Positions 42,173 through 45,747 of a DNA stretch of 45,747 bases are shown here, piece by piece. Under the pieces are notes generated by a model. That model was given only the letters and a program-made list of their open reading frames with translations. It searched no databases and was not told the DNA's origin. The stretch is from Selenomonadaceae bacterium (GTDB taxonomy: Bacteria; Bacillota; Negativicutes; Selenomonadales; Selenomonadaceae). A program made the position numbers and the translations under genes. The stretch covers positions 1 through 45,747 of the forward strand of contig JAFUXN010000128.1 of the NCBI GenBank assembly GCA_017477125.1. Reading direction: 5' to 3'. Position 1 is the stretch's first letter. The number at the start of each line of letters is the position of its first letter.

Positions 42173-43063
42173 ATGGCAACGATTACCCCGAAGATGGTCA
42201 AGGATCTGCGCGAGAAAACGGGCGCGGGCATGATGGATTGCAAGAAGGCGTTGGCGGCGGTCGACGGCGACGAGCAGAAGGCGATAGATTATCTGCGCGA
42301 GAAGGGCATTGCGAAGGCGGCGAAGAAGTCGGGGCGCATAGCGGCAGAGGGCGCGGTTGCGGCGTATGTCAGCGATGACAAGAAGACGGGCGTGCTGTTC
42401 GAGCTCAATTGCGAAACGGACTTTGCGGCGAAGAATGCGGAATTCAAAGCTCTGCAGTCGAAGTTGATGAAACTGATCGCGGACAAGGCTCCCGAGAGCG
42501 TAGAGGAATTGGAAGGGCTCAAGCTCGACGGCAAGTCGATCACGGATGTGATGGGCGAGGCGACGGCGACGATCGGCGAGAAACTTTCGATCCGTCGTTT
42601 CGAGCGTTACGAGACCGAAGGCGAGCTGACGAGTTATATCCACATGGGCGGCAAGATCGGCGTGCTGGTTGACATCATCGGCGGCAACGATCAGCTCGGC
42701 AAGGACGTGGCGATGCAGATTGCGGCGTCGGTTCCGTTGGCGGTCGACCGCGCGGGCGTGAAGGCTGACGATCTCGAGCATGAGAAGGAAGTTCTCCGCA
42801 AGCAGGCGCTCGAGGAAGGCAAGCCCGAGAAGATCGTCGATCGCATGGTCGAGGGACGCATCAACAAATTCTATAAAGAAGTTTGCTTGCTCGAACAGGA
42901 TTTCGTTAAGGCTGATCCGTCGGAGAAAAAGACGGTCAAAGATATCCTCGGCAAGGCGAAGGTTGTGCGCTTCGTCCGCTATCAGTTGGGCGAGGGCATT
43001 GAGAAGAAGAAGGACGATTTTGCAGCGGAAGTAGCCGCGCAAGTGGCAGGCTCGGCGAAATAA
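42173..43063 (+). CDS. tsf: Translation elongation factor Ts
   Basis: A 296-residue nucleotide exchange factor for EF-Tu. The UBA-like N domain is [25 protein letters not shown], then [14 protein letters not shown] opens the core domains; [15 protein letters not shown] follows. The family-typical TDF loop that inserts into EF-Tu is present. The ATG directly follows the rpsB stop, and the ribosome site GGAGG lies inside rpsB. A terminator follows 24 bases after the stop. Confidence 0.98.
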   Translation: MATITPKMVKDLREKTGAGMMDCKKALAAVDGDEQKAIDYLREKGIAKAAKKSGRIAAEGAVAAYVSDDKKTGVLFELNCETDFAAKNAEFKALQSKLMKLIADKAPESVEELEGLKLDGKSITDVMGEATATIGEKLSIRRFERYETEGELTSYIHMGGKIGVLVDIIGGNDQLGKDVAMQIAASVPLAVDRAGVKADDLEHEKEVLRKQALEEGKPEKIVDRMVEGRINKFYKEVCLLEQDFVKADPSEKKTVKDILGKAKVVRFVRYQLGEGIEKKKDDFAAEVAAQVAGSAK

Positions 43064-43086
43064 ATCGAGCGATCGAAACGTACGGG

Positions 43087-43119
43087 GGCGTTGGCGCAAG
43101 CGTCGACGCCTTGAATTTT
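43087..43119 (+). terminator. Terminator of rpsB-tsf
   Basis: GGCGTTGGCG (43087-43096) pairs with CGTCGACGCC (43101-43110) over ten positions with two G-T pairs, closing a CAAG loop, followed by TTGAATTTTT. Confidence 0.82.
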
Positions 43120-43123
43120 TGTG

Positions 43124-43151
43124 TTGACATTGACGGCGGCGTTGGTAAAAT
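43124..43151 (+). promoter_or_regulatory. Promoter of the flagellar genes flbD-fliL-fliM-fliY
   Basis: A perfect TTGACA (43124-43129), 16 bp, TAAAAT (43146-43151), directly after the tsf terminator. This looks like a housekeeping sigma promoter; no sigma-28 type site was found here. Confidence 0.65.
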
Positions 43152-43179
43152 ATAATCAAAGCGCGAAGGAGTGATGGCG

Positions 43180-43380
43180 ATGATCAAGCTGACGAAATTC
43201 AATCCCGAGATGCACAAGCACGGCGAGTTCGTTCTCAACGCGGAGATAATAGAGACGATCGAGCAGACGCCCGACACCGTGATCACGTTGACCAACGGCA
43301 AGAAGCTGATTGTCGACGAGGCGATGGACGAGGTAGTGCGGCGCGTGATGAAGTACCGCCGTGCGATGAAGCAGTTGTAA
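43180..43380 (+). CDS. flbD: FlbD family flagellar protein
   Basis: A 66-residue protein. MIKLTKFN followed by EFVLNAEIIETIEQTPDTVITLTNGKKLIVDEAMDEVV is the FlbD/SwrD pattern. In B. subtilis SwrD raises flagellar motor power; the gene is typically beside motA or fliL in Firmicutes, as here. The ATG at 43180 is chosen because AAGGAGTG lies 8 bases upstream; a GTG and ATG at 43171 and 43174 fall within or next to that site. Confidence 0.9.
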   Translation: MIKLTKFNPEMHKHGEFVLNAEIIETIEQTPDTVITLTNGKKLIVDEAMDEVVRRVMKYRRAMKQL

Positions 43381-43398
43381 GAGGGGGCTTGCGCGAAG

Positions 43399-43929
43399 AT
43401 GGCAGATGAAGAGAAAGAAGCGGCGGCAGCTCCGGCGGGAGATCCGAAAAAGAAAACGTTCATCATTCTGATCGTGGTGCTGGTTCTGGTGGGATTGGCG
43501 TTGGCGGCGGGCATCGCATTATTTGTGTCGCAGAAGATGTTGGCGGACGTGAACACCGAGCAGATGGGCAGCGGCGGTTCCGATATGCGTTTCCATGATA
43601 CGGGCGTGTTCATCAAGTTGGGCGATCCGAAGGAAGGCATATTGGTCAACGTCGGCGGACCGCGCAGCAATAAATTCCTCAAGGTGAGCCTGGTGCTCGA
43701 GATGAACCCGAACAAGAAGGATATCATCACAGAGACGGGCGCGTTGCAGCCGATCGCCGATACAAAGATACTCGACACGACGATGCAATTTTTGCGTTCG
43801 ACGAAGTTGGAGGACTTCGACGCGACCAAGCAGGACGAGCTCAAGAAGCAGTTGAAGGATCAGCTCAATGCGGAGCTCGGAGGCGGCAGCGTCTACGAGG
43901 TCTATATTACGAGCTTCCTGTTGCAATAA
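43399..43929 (+). CDS. fliL: Flagellar basal body-associated protein FliL
   Basis: A 176-residue inner-membrane protein with a short acidic cytoplasmic tail (1-18), one membrane helix (about 20-45, from FIILIVVLVLV) and a periplasmic stomatin-like domain ending in VYEVYITSFLLQ, the usual FliL C terminus. FliL stabilises the stator around the motor. A GAGGGGG 11 bases upstream serves the ATG at 43399. It is 18 bases after flbD and 50 bases before fliM. Confidence 0.92.
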   Translation: MADEEKEAAAAPAGDPKKKTFIILIVVLVLVGLALAAGIALFVSQKMLADVNTEQMGSGGSDMRFHDTGVFIKLGDPKEGILVNVGGPRSNKFLKVSLVLEMNPNKKDIITETGALQPIADTKILDTTMQFLRSTKLEDFDATKQDELKKQLKDQLNAELGGGSVYEVYITSFLLQ

Positions 43930-43979
43930 AATTTGAGCCGAGATTTTTTTGATTGTGTTGATGTGAGGTGAGAGATTAA

Positions 43980-44984
43980 ATGCCCGACGATATAATGTCG
44001 CAGGACGAAATAGACAGGCTACTCAAAGCATTTTCCGACGGCTCGGTCGACACCTCAATCAGCACGGAGGCGACCGAAAAGAAGGTCAAGGTCTACGACT
44101 TCAAACGTCCCGACAAATTCAGCAAAGATCAGATCAGGACGCTGTACATGCTCCATGAAAGTTTCGGGCGCCTCCTCAACACATACCTCTCGACGCACCT
44201 TCGAACGATAGTGGCGGTCGATGTGGCGTCGGTCGAGCAGCTCACGTATCAAGAATTTGTGCAATCGATGGCAAATCCGTCGGTCATTTCGATCTTGAGC
44301 GTGCCGCCGTTGAAGGGCAATATCATCTTGGAAATCTCGACGGAGATAGCGTTTGCGTTTATCGATCGAGTGTTCGGCGGCGACGGCAATACTCAAATGA
44401 GGACGAGGACGCTCACCGAGATCGAAGACGCGGTCATGCGGCGGTTCATCAACACGGCGATGAATCATCTCAAAGAAGCGTGGTCGACGGTGGCGCCGAT
44501 GAATCCCAAGCTCGAGGCGACGGAAAGCAATCCGCAGTTCACGCAGATCGTGCCGCCGAATGACATGGTGGTTATCGTGACGATGCAGATGAAGGTCGGC
44601 GAGATCGAGGGCATGATGAATATTTGTATTCCGTATCTGGTGCTCGAGCCGATCATGTCGAAGTTGACGACGACATTTTGGGTTGCATCGTCGATCTCGA
44701 AGGAGCAGAACAAAAATGAGGTCGAGGACATTCGACGCAAACTCGAGCGCACCAAGGTGCCGTTCATCGTCGAGGTCGGCGACGTGCATATCACGATACG
44801 GGAGTTTTTGACGTTGGGATTCGGCGACGTCCTTCAGCTCGAAACGAAGGTAAAGGACGATCTGATGTGCCGGATAGGGAGCAACGTAAAATTTTTTTGC
44901 CGCCCGGGAACGTCAGGGAAGAAAATGGCGGTGCAGATAACTCGCATCATCACCAAGGAAGAAGAAGAGATATTAAACGGATAA
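43980..44984 (+). CDS. fliM: Flagellar motor switch protein FliM
   Basis: A 334-residue C-ring protein. The N-terminal MSQDEIDRLLKAF is the CheY-P-binding peptide. The middle CheC-like domain (about 40-230) has YDFKRPDKFSKDQIRTL, YQEFVQSMANPS and FIDRVFGGDG. The C-terminal SpoA domain (about 255-325) begins VPFIVEVGDVHITIREFLTLGFGDVLQL. The ATG at 43980 follows GAGGTGAG by 7 bases. It overlaps none of its neighbours and is followed by fliY. Confidence 0.97.
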   Translation: MPDDIMSQDEIDRLLKAFSDGSVDTSISTEATEKKVKVYDFKRPDKFSKDQIRTLYMLHESFGRLLNTYLSTHLRTIVAVDVASVEQLTYQEFVQSMANPSVISILSVPPLKGNIILEISTEIAFAFIDRVFGGDGNTQMRTRTLTEIEDAVMRRFINTAMNHLKEAWSTVAPMNPKLEATESNPQFTQIVPPNDMVVIVTMQMKVGEIEGMMNICIPYLVLEPIMSKLTTTFWVASSISKEQNKNEVEDIRRKLERTKVPFIVEVGDVHITIREFLTLGFGDVLQLETKVKDDLMCRIGSNVKFFCRPGTSGKKMAVQITRIITKEEEEILNG

Positions 44985-45025
44985 CTCACGATTGATATCG
45001 TCAAACAAAGGAGGTGCAGCATTAT

Positions 45026-45747
45026 ATGGACGATATGATATCGCAGGAAGAAATAGATGCGCTTCTTGCCGGAGCAAGCGGAGGCGGCGACAACGATTCC
45101 GGCGCCGCGGGTGACGGCTCGAATATAGAAGGCGTGCTTTCCGACATGGAGAAGGACGCGCTCGGCGAGATCGGAAATATCTCGATGGGCAGCGCGGCGA
45201 CGACGTTATCGGTGCTGTTGGCGCACAAGGTCAACATCACGACGCCGACGGTTTCAGTCGCGACGATGGATATCATCAAGGAACATTACCCGATGCCGTA
45301 TCTGGTCGTCGAGGTCGGTTACACGATCGGAATCGACGGCAATAACGTGCTGGCGATCCAAGCGCAAGACGCGGCGATCATTGCGGATCTGATGATGGGC
45401 GGCGACGGCACCAAGCCTGATCAAGAGCTCAATGAGATACACATGTCGGCGGTCGGCGAGTGCATGAACCAGATGATGGGCACGGTCGCGACGTCGCTGT
45501 CGACGATGTTCAATAAAAAGATCGATATCTCGCCGCCGAAGGTCAATCTGGTCGATTTCGGTTCGGAGGAGAGCATTTCGGAGATTGCAATCAGCAGTGA
45601 TCCGATTGTGCGAATCTCGTTCCGAATGGAAGTCGAAGGTTTGATCGACAGCGAGATCATGCAGATATTGCCGGTCGATGTGGCAAAGGAAATGGTGCAG
45701 AGCCTCCTCGGGGGCGGTCCCGATCCCGAAAAGGAAGAAGAAGCTCC
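45026..45747 (+). CDS. fliY: Flagellar motor switch phosphatase FliY (truncated by window end)
   Basis: The first 240 residues of a protein normally near 380-400. MISQEEIDALLAG is a CheY-P-binding peptide like that of FliM. Two CheC-type phosphatase motifs follow, LGEIGNISMGSAATTLSVLL (about 46) and SAVGECMNQMMGTVATSLS (about 143), each with the E-x-x-N pair that dephosphorylates CheY-P. The C-terminal FliN-like SpoA domain lies beyond the window. AAAGGAGGTG 9 bases before the ATG is the strongest ribosome site of the region. FliY in place of FliN is a Firmicutes/Negativicutes marker. Confidence 0.95.
   Translation, partial: MDDMISQEEIDALLAGASGGGDNDSGAAGDGSNIEGVLSDMEKDALGEIGNISMGSAATTLSVLLAHKVNITTPTVSVATMDIIKEHYPMPYLVVEVGYTIGIDGNNVLAIQAQDAAIIADLMMGGDGTKPDQELNEIHMSAVGECMNQMMGTVATSLSTMFNKKIDISPPKVNLVDFGSEESISEIAISSDPIVRISFRMEVEGLIDSEIMQILPVDVAKEMVQSLLGGGPDPEKEEEA

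Overview
The window looks like chromosomal DNA of a Gram-positive-lineage anaerobe, most likely a motile member of the Negativicutes (Selenomonas-like). This is an inference from gene content: FlbD-FliL-FliM-FliY with a CheC-type FliY, a PPi-type phosphofructokinase, an EF-P with the KPGKG loop, a three-domain B12 methionine synthase, strong AGGAGG ribosome sites and many TTG starts. No rRNA or taxonomic marker is present to settle it. No phage, insertion sequence or CRISPR array was seen.

Layout. 1-640: end of a tandem array of 33/35-bp hairpin repeats, then tRNA-Glu, an HD-domain hydrolase, a CNNM/CorC membrane protein and a DUF554 protein. 3.7-4.5 kb: duplicated intergenic DNA packed with GC-rich palindromes, several ending in T tracts. 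4.6-10.7 kb: four tightly packed genes, a class M sirtuin, a zinc-type macrodomain, a 1091-residue zinc-ribbon/Fn3-like protein of unknown function and a zinc-ribbon P-loop GTPase. They run straight into pcrA and ligA. This is the best candidate for an undescribed system: an ADP-ribosylation writer and eraser joined to a GTPase pair like those of bacterial conflict systems.

15.2-19.3 kb: an AEC permease divergent from diaminopropionate ammonia-lyase, a second palindrome block, and a CstA-family peptide/carbon-starvation transporter. 19.3-26.0 kb: the pyrimidine operon pyrB-pyrC-carA-carB with its own promoter and terminator, which makes carbamoyl phosphate and carries it to dihydroorotate. 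26.1-33.2 kb: a second accessory operon, GNAT acetyltransferase, SDR fused to transketolase N-half across a run of ten G, transketolase C-half, acyl carrier protein, AMP-ligase, LuxE-like and LuxC-like proteins. Together these could activate an acid on a carrier, reduce it to an aldehyde and extend it by a ketol transfer, perhaps for a surface or flagellin glycan.

33.2-45.7 kb: a third palindrome block, then mostly housekeeping genes: metH (minus), efp, pfp-rplI (minus), purB, an orphan small protein, an SGNH-like membrane protein (minus), rpsB-tsf behind a structured leader, and the start of a flagellar operon (flbD, fliL, fliM, fliY) cut by the window end.

In many genes the coding strand visibly shifts from C-ending codons near the 5' end to G-ending codons near the 3' end.
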